Part shown: piece by piece, positions 1 to 10,800 of the stretch
Numbering within the stretch: position 1 is the stretch's first letter
Layout of the letters: each line of letters begins with the position of its first letter
Assembly (NCBI GenBank): GCA_037043015.1
Contig: CM073329.1
Location: 554,448-618,447, forward strand
DNA length: 64,000 nucleotides
From: Bryum argenteum
Taxonomy: Eukaryota; Streptophyta; Bryopsida; Bryales; Bryaceae
Reading direction: 5' to 3'
Program-made: the position numbers and the translations under genes
The notes under the pieces: generated by a model
Databases searched by the model: none
Told to the model about the DNA's origin: nothing
Seen by the model: only the letters and a program-made list of their open reading frames with translations

Positions 1-2
1 AG

Positions 3-914
3 CCTCAAGAGCAGCCTCAGGAGCAGCACCAGGTACAGGAGCAGGATCCCATAGACCACCAGGATGAGCCAGTTGTGGATTTTCCCACAAGCTCGGGAGG
101 GACCAGGATTCAGCCAGGACCAGCAGGGATGGGGGACCAGCAGGATGTCACTAAGGAAGTGGACCAGTTGGTCCAGCAGTTGCAGGTGGCATTGGCCACA
201 GCATCTCGGGTGCAGATGTTACAGGGGCAGGAGGACCGGTCTGGACCAACTTACCAAGTGTTGTTGACCACCAGACAGGCCCAGGAGGAGCAGATTCGGC
301 AGTTGACTGATCAGCTGCAGCAGGCTCAGCACCAGCTGGTAGTACTCCAAGAGGACCATGATAGGGAGAGGCAGACTTGGGCGGATAAGGGGGTCCAGGC
401 AGAGGCAGTCAGGGCCCAGAGATTGGAGTTGGAGGCCAGGACCAGTGCCAGGTTCAGGGACTTTGATCGGCTGGCCAAGGAGAACCAGCAGCTCAGGCAG
501 AGGGTGGAGTTGGCGGAGGCCAGTTCTACCCAGGCTTCTAGGGGGTTGACCAGACATATGCTGTCTACCACCAAGAAGCAGGTACTGGACCAGATTCAGG
601 CCTACTCAGAGGACCAGGCCAGGTACTCCAGGTATTTGATGAGGTTTGCTGAGGCTTACCCATCTTTCGTATACTGGTCTGAGGATGAGAAGGATGAGGG
701 GGACCAGGAGATGCCTGATGGGGGGCAGTTTGCGGATGGTGGAGGGGCTTCCAGCAGTGGCCTGGGGACCACTTCTGGTATTGGATCGCAGTCAAGAGAT
801 GGACCAGCAGGTACCGCTTCTGCTGCACCACCAGTACCAGCACCACCAGGACTAGAGGCAACACCAGGGAGACCAGCATCGGCAGCAGGAGGGGCGGCAC
901 CAGTTAGTAACTAG
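3..914 (+). CDS. 3' part of a Ty3-type retroelement ORF (coiled-coil protein), 5' end outside window
   Basis: The frame is open from the window edge and ends at TAA 912-914. No ATG is needed inside the window, so this is the C-terminal part of a longer protein. It starts with a Gln/Glu/Pro-rich stretch, followed by a long heptad-like helical region rich in Gln, Leu and Arg (about residues 25-190 of the visible part), then an acidic patch and a Gly/Ala/Pro-rich tail. A polypurine tract and an LTR-like TGTTA start follow 120 bp downstream, so I infer it belongs to an LTR retroelement. No reverse transcriptase, integrase or zinc knuckle is visible in this piece. It could be a Gag-like or an extra 3' ORF product. 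Function is not recognised. Confidence 0.5.
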   Translation, partial: PQEQPQEQHQVQEQDPIDHQDEPVVDFPTSSGGTRIQPGPAGMGDQQDVTKEVDQLVQQLQVALATASRVQMLQGQEDRSGPTYQVLLTTRQAQEEQIRQLTDQLQQAQHQLVVLQEDHDRERQTWADKGVQAEAVRAQRLELEARTSARFRDFDRLAKENQQLRQRVELAEASSTQASRGLTRHMLSTTKKQVLDQIQAYSEDQARYSRYLMRFAEAYPSFVYWSEDEKDEGDQEMPDGGQFADGGGASSSGLGTTSGIGSQSRDGPAGTASAAPPVPAPPGLEATPGRPASAAGGAAPVSN

Positions 915-1036
915 ACAGTAGACGTATGACAGATTACTGGTATGACCAGTAGGATTTGTTTTATTTTTTGATACCTTAGTTTTTTTGGTTAACCCCATAA
1001 AACTTAAAACCGAGCATCTGAGGGCAGATGCAGACT

Positions 1037-1049
1037 AAAAGGGGGATAA
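1037..1049 (+). other. Polypurine tract of the Ty3-type element
   Basis: AAAAGGGGGATAA lies immediately before TGTTAACTGGG. A purine run directly followed by TG is the usual plus-strand priming site at the 3' LTR border. Confidence 0.6.
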
Positions 1050-1836
1050 TGTTAACTGGGAATTTAAGGTAGTATAATAGAGGGGCAGTAAAACTGTAGG
1101 GGAGCAGTAAAACTGCAATTACTGGGGGGGCAGTAAATTGTTAAGTTACTGTCATGCCCTGTAGTAACTCTGTTGGATGAAAACTGCCTGTTTTGGATGA
1201 AAACTTCCAGATGGATGAAATCTGGTGGTTGGATGAAGTCTGGTGGTCGGATGAAAACTGTTGGCAGTTAGGGTTTTGGGAGTGGCGGCTAGGGTTTTGG
1301 ATGGGGTTGTGGGAGAGGGGGTTGCAAAGCTCTCATTCTCTCTCTCTCAGTGACAGAACTCTCAGATGGGGAGTTTTTGGGGTGTAGGATATGTTGTAGG
1401 ACTGTAGGGAGATGTTGTTAGAGCAGTTTTCAGGACTCTGGGGGATCCAGATAGTGGTATCAGTAGGGAGCAGAATCATGTACAGATCTACAATGAGTAA
1501 AGAGAAGGAATTGATTACATTGGGTGTAATTGTCTGAAATTGCAATATGAGTGCTTGAGGAACCAGGTTAGTGGATTCACCTGGTGGGACCAGTAGATCT
1601 GGTGTTTAAATGAGTGAGTATTGTAGATCAGACCAAGGAGAGTAGAAAAATGTACCAGATCTAGAAAAATACCATCATGATTTGAGTAGATCTAAGTTGA
1701 CAGTTTCAGATCTAGGATCCGGATTTTGGGTAGTTTCAGGGCAGCTTCAGGGACAGTACAGAATTGTTCGCAGGATTTCAGAAGAGTTTTAGGACAGTAT
1801 TTATTTTTGAAGGAGTAAGAAAGAGATACCTTTCAC
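1050..1836 (+). mobile_element. 3' LTR of a Ty3-type element (right border uncertain)
   Basis: It begins TGTTAACTGGG after the polypurine tract. It contains short GCAGTAAAACTG repeats, a CT-rich stretch near 1340 and a purine-rich right part. The proposed end is TTTCACA near 1836. No second LTR copy is in the window to fix that border, and no target duplication can be checked. The next element (copia LTR) starts at 2021. Confidence 0.4.
1173..1265 (+). repeat. Degenerate tandem repeat of TTGGATGAAAACT
   Basis: Five near-copies of (T)GGATGAAAnCTG follow one another with 14-20 bp spacing inside the Ty3-type LTR. Such short repeats often lie in LTR U3 enhancers; that role is inference. Confidence 0.6.
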
Positions 1837-2015
1837 ACTTGCGAGTCGGACGGAAGGACACACACACGTTGTCACCCACTTGTAGTCAATGCTACCGGAC
1901 GTCAACAACGTGACCATTTTGTATGTCCGCCTGCCATTCCACTTGGCGCCCTAGGCCCTAAGCCTAGCCCAAGCCAGAGCAGGGGCTGAAAGTCAATGGG
2001 CAACTCTTTTAACAC
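1837..2015. other. Interval between Ty3-type LTR and copia LTR; no gene seen
   Basis: About 180 bp of ordinary-looking sequence without a supported ORF. It is either flanking genomic DNA or the rest of the Ty3-type LTR. Confidence 0.5.
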
Positions 2016-2020
2016 TTCAC

Positions 2021-2381
2021 TGTTGTGGAACTACTCGGCGCTACTCCCGGGTTGACTTTCACCCACCCACTTTTCTTATCCAGAGAATGAAGTTAGGCCA
2101 TCAGCGGCATTGATGAGCTTAGTTCACGGAGATCGTGGGACACGTGCATTGATTGCACAGGGCGGCCGAGCAGCCACTCCCCATTTACTTTTGTACCCAC
2201 TCATTCTCTACGGACTTAAGATTCTTCTTCCGCCCTTTTCGGGCTATTCTCCTCTCTTGCAATTCTGTCTCGCTTCCGGAGCTCTCACCGGCTCCTAACA
2301 TTCACCTCAAGTCTTCAACCCGATTTCGATTGAAACCTTCCATCAATCATTCGTAGAGCACTCAAGTGTACCTCCCCTGCA
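2021..2381 (+). repeat. 5' LTR of the copia element
   Basis: It starts TGTTGTGGAAC and ends near CCTGCA. It matches 61255-61608 along its whole length with about a dozen visible differences, including small indels around 2157-2175 and 2262-2278. An alternative end at CTAACA (2391-2395) cannot be excluded, but the 3' copy stops matching at TGCA. Confidence 0.85.
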
Positions 2382-2392
2382 CACCGGCTCCT

Positions 2393-2408
2393 AACACGTT
2401 ATCAGCAC
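2393..2408 (+). promoter_or_regulatory. Candidate copia primer-binding site
   Basis: ACACGTTATCAGCACC lies just inside the 5' LTR. It resembles the TTATCAGCAC-type primer-binding site seen in many plant copia elements. The roughly 10-nt gap from the LTR end is longer than usual. Confidence 0.5.
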
Positions 2409-2599
2409 CGCACCATTTGTTCTCTGAGCTAAGCGTTTTCATTTTTCTCGATTAGCCTTTTGATTCGTTGCTGCAGCTTGTCTTCACGATGTCCGCATGC
2501 TGTGAGTCCAGTTAGCAGTAGAGTGTAGATCTAGTTAGAAGTTCAGCCGCCGCAACAGTAAAAGTGCGTCGCCGCTTCACTTTCCGGTCACCGAACCTC

Positions 2600-2609
2600 C
2601 TTCCCACAG
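2600..2609 (+). repeat. Left target-site duplication of the outer MULE
   Basis: CTTCCCACAG recurs in the same orientation at 40770-40779. Each copy is 14 bp away from the GAGC-type terminal repeats (left repeat starts 2624, right repeat ends 40755). Confidence 0.6.
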
Positions 2610-2623
2610 GAGGATTGCAGCTC

Positions 2624-2692
2624 TGCGAGCAGTGAGCAGAAACCGATGAGCAGTGAGCAGACTTTTCTGCTCATTGAGCAGATTTTTAATGA
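2624..2692 (+). repeat. Left terminal inverted repeat region of outer MULE
   Basis: Several GAGCAGTGAGCAG-type units are followed by TTTTCTGCTCATTGAGCAG. The inverted counterpart is at 40701-40755. The units resemble those at both ends of the inner MULE. Confidence 0.75.
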
Positions 2693-2897
2693 CTATTTTA
2701 ACATTTGGAAGTCATCAAAGTGTATCCAAATTTTGAAAAGAAAGATAAAGAAGTGGTGTGCAATTCCGTGGAATGTCCTAAACCCGTGGAAATGGAGGTC
2801 AAAATCATCTTGATAATAGAGTGTTGCATACAGAAATTTAGTACCGCGTGGCACCGGCTAGTAGTTCAGGTCATTTGGAAATTGTAATGGAAGGACC

Positions 2898-2917
2898 AAA
2901 TTAGGGCTGACGTCATC
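2898..2917 (+). promoter_or_regulatory. Subterminal block with palindromic TGACGTCA, outer MULE
   Basis: AAATTAGGGCTGACGTCATC is identical to 17303-17322 at the same distance (about 270 bp) from the inner MULE's left repeats. TGACGTCA is a classic bZIP (CRE-type) core. A related block with GAGGTCATC lies near 17470. Confidence 0.6.
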
Positions 2918-3162
2918 AATCAGCCGAGATTTTTAGTTTAGGGTCTAGGGTTGCGAGGCGTACTCTCTTGTATTGGCCACGCTGCCGGAGGTGTATCTCC
3001 GACATTGTTTGCTGCTGCTACTTTGTGCCATCAATACGCTGACTGAGGGCATATTTTCTTGGAGAGTACACCAGACTGAAATATGAACACGGAGACAATC
3101 AAGTGTTTGTTTTGCCGTGTTTAGCACTTGGTATCTAGTGTTGGATGTGGTAGAGTGTAACG

Positions 3163-3255
3163 ATGATCAAGAAAAGTGAGGGCGTGGGTTGTGGTGTAAG
3201 ATTGGGAATGTGTGAACTTTATGTGGAGTTCTGGGATGAGGCGATTTGGACAAAG
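3163..3255 (+). pseudogene. Possible remnant of an ADD-like first finger exon
   Basis: A short frame ends in a good donor (AAG/GTAAGT at 3255/3256). Its end, WTK at the splice site, matches the end of exon 1 of the ADD-like gene at 36540-37123. Only one cysteine of the expected pair is kept, and the upstream frame (CLFC near 3095) is separated by stops. It may be a decayed extra copy; weakly supported. Confidence 0.25.
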
Positions 3256-4160
3256 GTAAGTGAAATATTTTGCTTTCTGCTCATTTGTGAATGTTCATTT
3301 GAGTTCCGAGTTTGTTTACTTGGAATTTTGATCGGTGGACACGTCCGCAATGAATGCAAGTTATGGAGTCCGTATCGTCGGCTTACAACAAGTCGGCTTG
3401 ATCCATGTAAGCAATCGGACGTAGATAGAAATAGCTGAATTGTCGAGAAGATTCATTGTCACCTCACAATCAATTGAAATGTGAACGAGTATTGTTTGGG
3501 GAGAGTAATCTAAAAAATAGAGGTAGAAATCTGATGTACATGCATAAGATGGGAGGATCGACGTAAGGAATTATTTATGGTACTCAAGAATAAATACTAT
3601 GGTAAGGTAGCTGTCAGCCACATTCCTGTCAGTCGCCCTCGAAGCATGCACCGAGGTGACAGCCACCTCTCTCATGCTAATCTCCGACATGTCAATGACG
3701 CACATATGGCGTACCAAAGGCTGGTCAATAGCATGTGCCGGCTTTTTGTATAATGGAGCGGTTGTCGCTGCTCTCATTATCTGGTCAAGGCTGAAAACTT
3801 GACTCTGGATTACAGTCAGCACGATTTGCGGGACTCATCGGTCTGCATTGTTTATGTTGGGAATCCAGCATTACTTGTTGTGCTCGATTTTGTACTGGAC
3901 TTCATCACATTTCTCGTGTACTTAGTTAATCGAAATTTGAGAGAGGTGTGTATTCGCAAGCGCATTTGCTGCACGACATAGAACATGTTAGAACTGAAGT
4001 GAGCGCAGTAAGGATCTTGTGATGGACAGTCGGTTGTCGACGTAGGTCGTAGAACCTTTTTTCTCGCACTTGAGATACCGGATGGTTAATTGACGATGTG
4101 TTTGTAGCAGTCCGGTTCACTTAGAAGCTCGGTTTGTATTTGCAGGTACTTATGCTGACA

Positions 4161-4641
4161 ATGGTGGAGAGGACATTGACATGCACAGCTTGCGGGGAAG
4201 AAAAAGAAAGTTTGGACGACCTGGATTTTCATGCGGAACTTGACGTTGTAATGTGTGCGATATGCGTGGCATTTATGGAGAATCGGATTGAGAGGAGCAA
4301 CGACGTTCAGGAGCATGTAAGGTGGTCAGGTTCGAGTTCGATTAATTGTGAGGTGCTTCTGATTGGGAATTGGTTCTGTGTAGGCAAAGGATGTCGATAC
4401 GTGCTATTGGTGTGGAAAGTCAGACGATCTCATTGCGTGCAGTTGCTGCGAATTATGTTGGTGCGCGACGTGCATCGTTCGTAATTATGGTGACGACCTA
4501 ATCGAAGAAGTGATAGCGGCCGGAGACATCTGCTGGACTTGTTTCGTATGCTTTCCTGAACATATGCATGGTTTGCTAGATGAGGCGGCATTTCAGAAGG
4601 GATATATTGCGCTTGAACAAATAGATATTAGTACGTCATGA
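4161..4641 (+). CDS. ADD/PHD-like double zinc-finger protein (137 aa, two exons)
   Basis: Exons are 4161-4316 and 4384-4641 with a GT-AG intron; the joined frame is open from ATG to TGA. Residues about 7-10 and 27-30 give two CxxC pairs (CTAC, CAIC), like the GATA-type finger of ADD domains. Exon 2 then gives a PHD-like series: CYWC, CSCC, a WCATC knuckle and CWTCFVC. ADD domains (ATRX/DNMT3 type) read the unmodified histone H3 tail; that activity is inference here. Two similar products lie in the right arm (36540-37123, 38530-38931). The protein is much shorter than ATRX or DNMT3 and has no catalytic part. It appears intact and sits in the left arm of the outer MULE. A cropped PHD/RING-type finger is the alternative reading. 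Confidence 0.65.
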
Positions 4642-4894
4642 AGCTTTGAAAGAAGGTGATAAAGCTATGTGAATTGAATGTAGACAATGCGGTTGACGAC
4701 TCTAAGCAATGAAAATGACTGGTAATGCTTGAGTACGAATTAGATGATCTGAATGTTTTGTGATTCGTGTGTAGAGGGCGGTTAAAACATGATCGGGAAC
4801 TTGTTGGAAATTTGGAATGCAATGAGACATTAACACATGAATGCTTGTTTTTTATATGGTGATGATGTAAAAATTACATGTCTAGTGCTGATGT
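4642..4894. other. Intergenic stretch between ADD-like gene and the convergent ParB-MTase-like gene
   Basis: About 250 bp, AT-rich, with no supported ORF; likely the shared 3' regions of two convergent genes. Confidence 0.5.
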
Positions 4895-7800
4895 CTAAAT
4901 TACTTCCAGCGCTGCCTCGTTTGACAATGCTAGAATGATACGATTTATGACATCGAGTGCATGCTTCTCAACTTCCTTGTGCAGTGCCTTTCTTGTAGAA
5001 ATAGAGAGTTTAGACCTTCTTCGCAGCAGTGGTAGTAGTGCGCTGTCACACGAAAAAGGTGAGTTTAATAACACTAAAACTGGATACATTTGGATTCTTT
5101 AGTCTCAAGCAATGTAGTATGAACTGCGGTATAAGATAAGAAAAAACACATAATACTGAATAGTAAACTCAAAAAAAACATGCTCAGGAGTCAGACTCCG
5201 AGGCGCTCAAGTCCAAGTAACGCTTCACCCCCGGATGATAACGAGGCTACCGCGGAACAATATCCGGGGAGGAGTGTGAGGAAACTATGGCGTAAGCCTC
5301 TGCTAAGCCTTCTGCGTACGAGGGAAGACTAAAAGATACTGGAGGACTGATTTGAAGCGAGGAGAGTCTATCAAAGACACTCTCACACTCACTAAACTGC
5401 ACAAAAAAGTACACAAGATGATTAGATTAATGAAAGAAGCACTTATCAAATTTCAAAAATCAATCACGCAGTTGAGTCGCACTCACAAAATCCATCGCGA
5501 TGTTCAGCCCGGATTGGAGAGTCGTCGCCATTGCCTGCGTTTGATGCAATCGGTGTGTTTGGTGGTGGTAGCGCTTCGACGGTGAGTGGTAATAGAACCT
5601 CAGTATAAATCTCGCGGTCCCCCTCCAGAGCAAGAATGTTGCGGTTGAGAGACCGCGCTGCCTGTACTGATGCGCCTGCGGTCAGATAAGAGTCAAAATT
5701 AGTTTCATTCAATAAATTCAATGACTAATTCCGAATAAGAAAGAACAAAATTTACATTAGAATTTGCAACCGATCACTAACCCGTCGAAGCCGCAAAGTC
5801 CCGTACTAAGCCACGCTCAGGACACATTCCATAAATCAGGGGCTTGAAGAAAAGCTCAGTGCGTTGTTTCGGACCCCGCCATGGCTTGCCATCCGACTTC
5901 CTCCGAAGAATACTCTGCTCGTCGATGGCGTTGAAGAGCATGTCTTGCTTGTTCAGGTCAAGGGCTGGTGTGAATGGATTGAGTTTGATGTCGAGCTGGA
6001 TAGGCTGACGACGACAAGTAGATGGCAGCGCCCGCACCATAACGACGGCTTTGGAGATAAAGGTCTGCACATCATATAAAATCAAAAGATATGATTTAGT
6101 ACTGACAAACCGAAAGCAATTAATAATAAAAAGTCAATCATCTCTTTAATACAAACTTCCAACAAGAATTCCTATTGCTCGCAAATATGCAATAGGGCTG
6201 GCAGTGCCAAATGAAGTGTCAAAGCCGGCATGAGAACGGAAGTCTTGGTGCTGCGACTGCTCATTGCCACAAACAGCGCTGAACTGGTCAGCCGAAGGTG
6301 GGACTCGAGACTTCTTAGGAGAGCCGGCACTTCCCCTTTCAACAATCAAGCTGAACCACGTGATGCCGGGTGACCACACCGCAGCGCACACCGCAGCCCA
6401 GACCGCAGCCCACACCGCAACCTACACCGCAGCCTACACCGCAGCTCACACCGCTGCCGACACCGCAGCCCACACCGCAGCCCGCACCGCAGCCCACGGC
6501 GCCTTCGACGACGACAATCATGCGCTCCTTGCGTAAGTATCGGAAAAACTTCTGGAGAACTGCCGTGGCTGCACGGGCGACAAGGGCTGCCGGGGCTTCA
6601 GGGCTGGCGGAGCTACACCAGTGACGGACTGAAGAGGCTTTCAAGGCTCGGCTGGGGTTTTATGAAGGACGGCCGACAGAGCTACTTCACCGCCGCCACT
6701 GGCAGAGGGACACAGCGCGGTGGAGTATCGGTCATCACGAATTGGAGGGGCTACAATCAGGCCTCTTGATAACATTCAAGGCACGGCCGGGGCATCAACG
6801 TCTAAAACGGCCTGTTGATATCGTTCGAGGCTATTGGGATTTTCATGCTGACATGGCTGCCGGGGCGTCAGCTAACGGGACTCATGCTGCCGAAGCTTCA
6901 ACTCGGACGAACTGAAGGGGTGGAGATCACCAACCGATTCACAGAGAGCAGTGCCGGGGCTTCAGTAGGCACTGCCGGCCAAGCCACAACAACGCCGACG
7001 CCGGCAGGGGGGCAGACCAAGGTGGTGCGTCGGGCAACAATAACGCTAACGGGCAGTTGGGTCTTCAGAGCTGCCGGGGCTGCCGGGGCTCCAAGGCTGC
7101 CTGTCCTCCAAGACCTGTCGGGGCTGGCGAGTCGAAGGGCTGGCGGTGCTGCACCCCCGATGGAATGGTGGAGCTTCAGCCTGCGGATTCTCCTCGGAAC
7201 ATTGCAAGGCTTCAGCGAGGATTATCGGTACTGCCATGCCAACAACGCCACCCGCAGAGGGTCGTAGTGCGGATGTTCATCCCAAACAATGCACGGGCTG
7301 CCGGATCGTAAAGGCTGCCGGAGTTTCGAGGTTGCTGAGGCTGCCGGGGCTTCAAGGCTGCAACGGCTGCCGGGACTGAATGCTGACGGGAGTAAACCTC
7401 CGTTGGACTGGAGGTGCATCGGGAAACCTATTCCCTGTCCAGGCACTGCCGGATCATCTAGAGGGACTACCGGCACTACAACGGCAACGCCGCCACCGGC
7501 ATTGGGCTGCAGCGAGGTGGATCTCAGTCACCACAAACGAGGGCTGGTTGCCGGGGCTTCAGGGCTGCCGGAGCTGGCGAAGGTTCAAAGAATTCCCGGC
7601 AAGTTCTAGAACGAGACCCAGCAAATTCCAATAGGAGCCCAGGTTCCACCAATTCTCTAATATTGTTTCAGTACAATGACTAACACATTCATCACAGAAA
7701 TAAAAAGCTAACTCAAAAAGCTAAGTCTGTGAAGAACTTACCGATCGTGCAGGGTTCAATGGGCTGCATAGAGGAAGCGAGTTGAGGATGTTCCACTCGA

Positions 7801-10800
7801 GCGCAATCTTGAGGTTGAAGTTCGATGTGAACGCCTCGATCTTCTTACGCACGGCATACGAATCCGGATAAAAGATTACAATCGCGCCGTCGTCATGCAG
7901 GTACCTGTAAGCAAATTCGGCAATTGTCTTCAAAAATGTTTCTTGATCAGAATTCCAACGGGGAATCTGGTGCTCGGGATCGGAGACCCCTGGAACACGT
8001 AGACCATCTGGGTACTCCGCTAGCATCAAATCTATGCCAGGCCGACCGACTTCGGGGACGCCTTCGAAGTACAAGCGGCGACCTACGGAAACCTGCCATT
8101 CAAAGGTATCAGTTTACAGCAAGACTTCATTTGAATACATGAAATGGAACTCAACAAGAAAGTAGTTGTTTACCTCTGAAAGGAAGCTCTTCGCAACCTT
8201 GAACTCCTCAGGAAAGGAGCCTGTCATCTTCTTCAGATCCCACCATCGCACTAACGTGTCGTTGATTATTTTGACACGAGCGCCAGTAGGCGCCCCGATT
8301 GGGTGAATATCAAGCATCATCCCACGAATTGCAGACGGAAGCATGGAACTTTCGGCTGCAATCATGGAATCGGTAGCGATTGAAGAAGACTTTCCCGAAA
8401 CATGACCGAGGCGGGCTTTCTTCTGTAGCGGACCACGTTCATTTTGAGCAGGACTGCTCTCAAAGTGGTCCTCAATGAACAGATCGGCGTCGATGGGAGG
8501 GTTGGCCCGTCTATCGAATTCGAGAGCACCTTCCTTCGGAATCAGTTGAGTATCGTTGTCAAGCTTCGCATCCAGAGGGGCGGCAGTAGGTGGGGACACC
8601 ACGGGAGGACGGGGTTTGCGCTTACGCCGACTCGTGGTGGCCTGACTGTCGTCAAGGTTTATGACTGCCTTCAACTTCATAAGCTCAGGCTCAAGCTTGG
8701 AAAGAAGGTCTTCTTCAAACTCAGGAAACATACCCTTCGGCATGTCCATGTACCAACCGCATGGTACATAGTGCTGCTTTTTGTACTCCTTCAGCTGCGC
8801 AGCAGTATACATACACTTCTCATCGCTCGTGTTCGTGTAGTTCACGAAGCTGGTTGGAGACTTTGAAATTGCCTTCACCGGGAGAAGAACATGCTTCACA
8901 TACCGGTAAAGCACTCTAGAGGATGCCTTCTCGAAATTCGGCTGCTTCTCGGGAGGGTTGTTCTTGTGAACGCCCTTCCCTCCCCCTTCCTTGTTCAGCT
9001 CCTTGTCTTTGATCGAGAATTCCCTGAAAAATGCGTTTTCCCATAACGCAATTCTCATCCTCTCGACATACTCGCTCACTGTGTCGACCGGCTCATCTAC
9101 ACCCGGTGGGTTGTAGTTTACCTCTTGCTTTCCCATGTCCATCTCGTCCTCGAAATCCTTTGCAACAGCAATGGATAACTGCGTAATTCCCATCACAAAG
9201 GATCGTTAGAAACAAATATGGCAGCAACATGAGACCAAAAAGAATTGCAAAATTGAAGGACTGGATACCTGAGACCACCACGTCGCCTTGTTCAGGAAAT
9301 TGAGGTATGTCTGCTCACTGAATCCAACCTTGGGAAACCGCTGATTCTCGCGGAACTTGGGAGGCTTGTTCCACCGTTCCAACCAAAGCAGCTTCGTGTC
9401 GATGTCCATCGCTGAGATCGCAAAATACCACAGTTTCTCTTGGGACATCTCAATCTCCCGGAACGTCTCGTAATGCTCCTTGATGAGTTCGAGGAACCTG
9501 GGAGTATTATCGGGGTGGCAAATCGGTAACTGCTTCCTCAACTCGCTCAACAGCGAAGTTTTCTTCTCCTGCACTCGTTTGTTGACTGCGTCGTGAATAC
9601 TTGCTGCTGTGTATTTGCCTGCCTGACAATCACGCCGAAAATCTGAGGCAGCCTTCGCTGCTTCTTGAGCGAACTCCGTCTGCAAAAACATTCCCATGTA
9701 AGTTGAGATTCAATAAAAATTTGGTGTCAATTAAGTAAGAGAATTGTACCTGATACAAGACGTTGCAAAGTGCACTGGCGGTTAGCTTAAACCAGGTGGA
9801 CTTCGTAAGGTTTTTGAGGTTGGATGCTGCTTCTTCCTCCGGTGTAATTATCCCTTTGAAGTAGGACACTTCTTGCCGCCCAATCCTCTGAACCCGGTAC
9901 AGCTTGTGCACAAGGTTCAACTGCACATGACTGTTCTCCACTCGCCTGCACATGGAACAAATTAGAACAAAATGTTGTTATTGAAAGTCACCTGAAACAT
10001 CCTGCTTCCAACACGAGGCCGAATACACACGCAAGATAAATAGCACGAACAAGTTGGAATTAGCACTTACCAGTTTATTTCATGGAGCGCCGTCAACGCC
10101 GTCATGTTGTCACCTTTGAGGTCTAGCAAGATGCAATCGACTCTGAAATGCCATGATGGATCATGGGATTTCTCTGCATTGATGTATGGGTACCAAGCCT
10201 CCAACCGGTGGTTTCCGTCCCAAACATGAAACATTTTCCCTGAAAACTTCTGAAGATCAGGATCGGCTTGCAAGAACTCTTCAAATTCGGCATTTACCTT
10301 CACCCAATTAGGGCTCCACGAGGCGACGATCTCAGCCGTCACGTCCACAGTGTTCACCTTGCCTGGCTCTTTGTTGTCGTTCTCGATCGCAACGTAAAAG
10401 ACTCCTTGACCTTCAACGTAGCCGACATCTCGAAAGTGATCCTGGAGCCTGGCTATGTCGGATTTCATTGCTGGCTTCACAACTGGCAGCCCCAACATTC
10501 GACAAAGCGGGATGCACATCCTTGATTTGTGAACGGGTTGGAAGCGCAACTGCTGAATTTTTGAGACACTTTTTGCAGCTTCCGAACTAACAAGGTTATT
10601 CACCTCCTTGTTCACATCGGCCTCCGATAGAATGTCAGCATCCGCTTGCTCTTCTTCCTCGATCTCGAGAGCAGGGAACTCGTCAGGTGGACATCCTTCA
10701 TTCGCAACGTCGGACGCCTTCGAGACGTTGCCCTCCGCCTCCTCAATGGCGTCATCACCACCTCCATCTGCAAAACAACACATACATTCAGGTTGGTACA

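Noticed and set aside
6264..7634. Gly/Ala/Pro-rich ORFs on the plus strand
   Set aside because: Composition comes from the ACCGCAGCCCAC and CTGCCGGGGCTTCA repeats within an intron.
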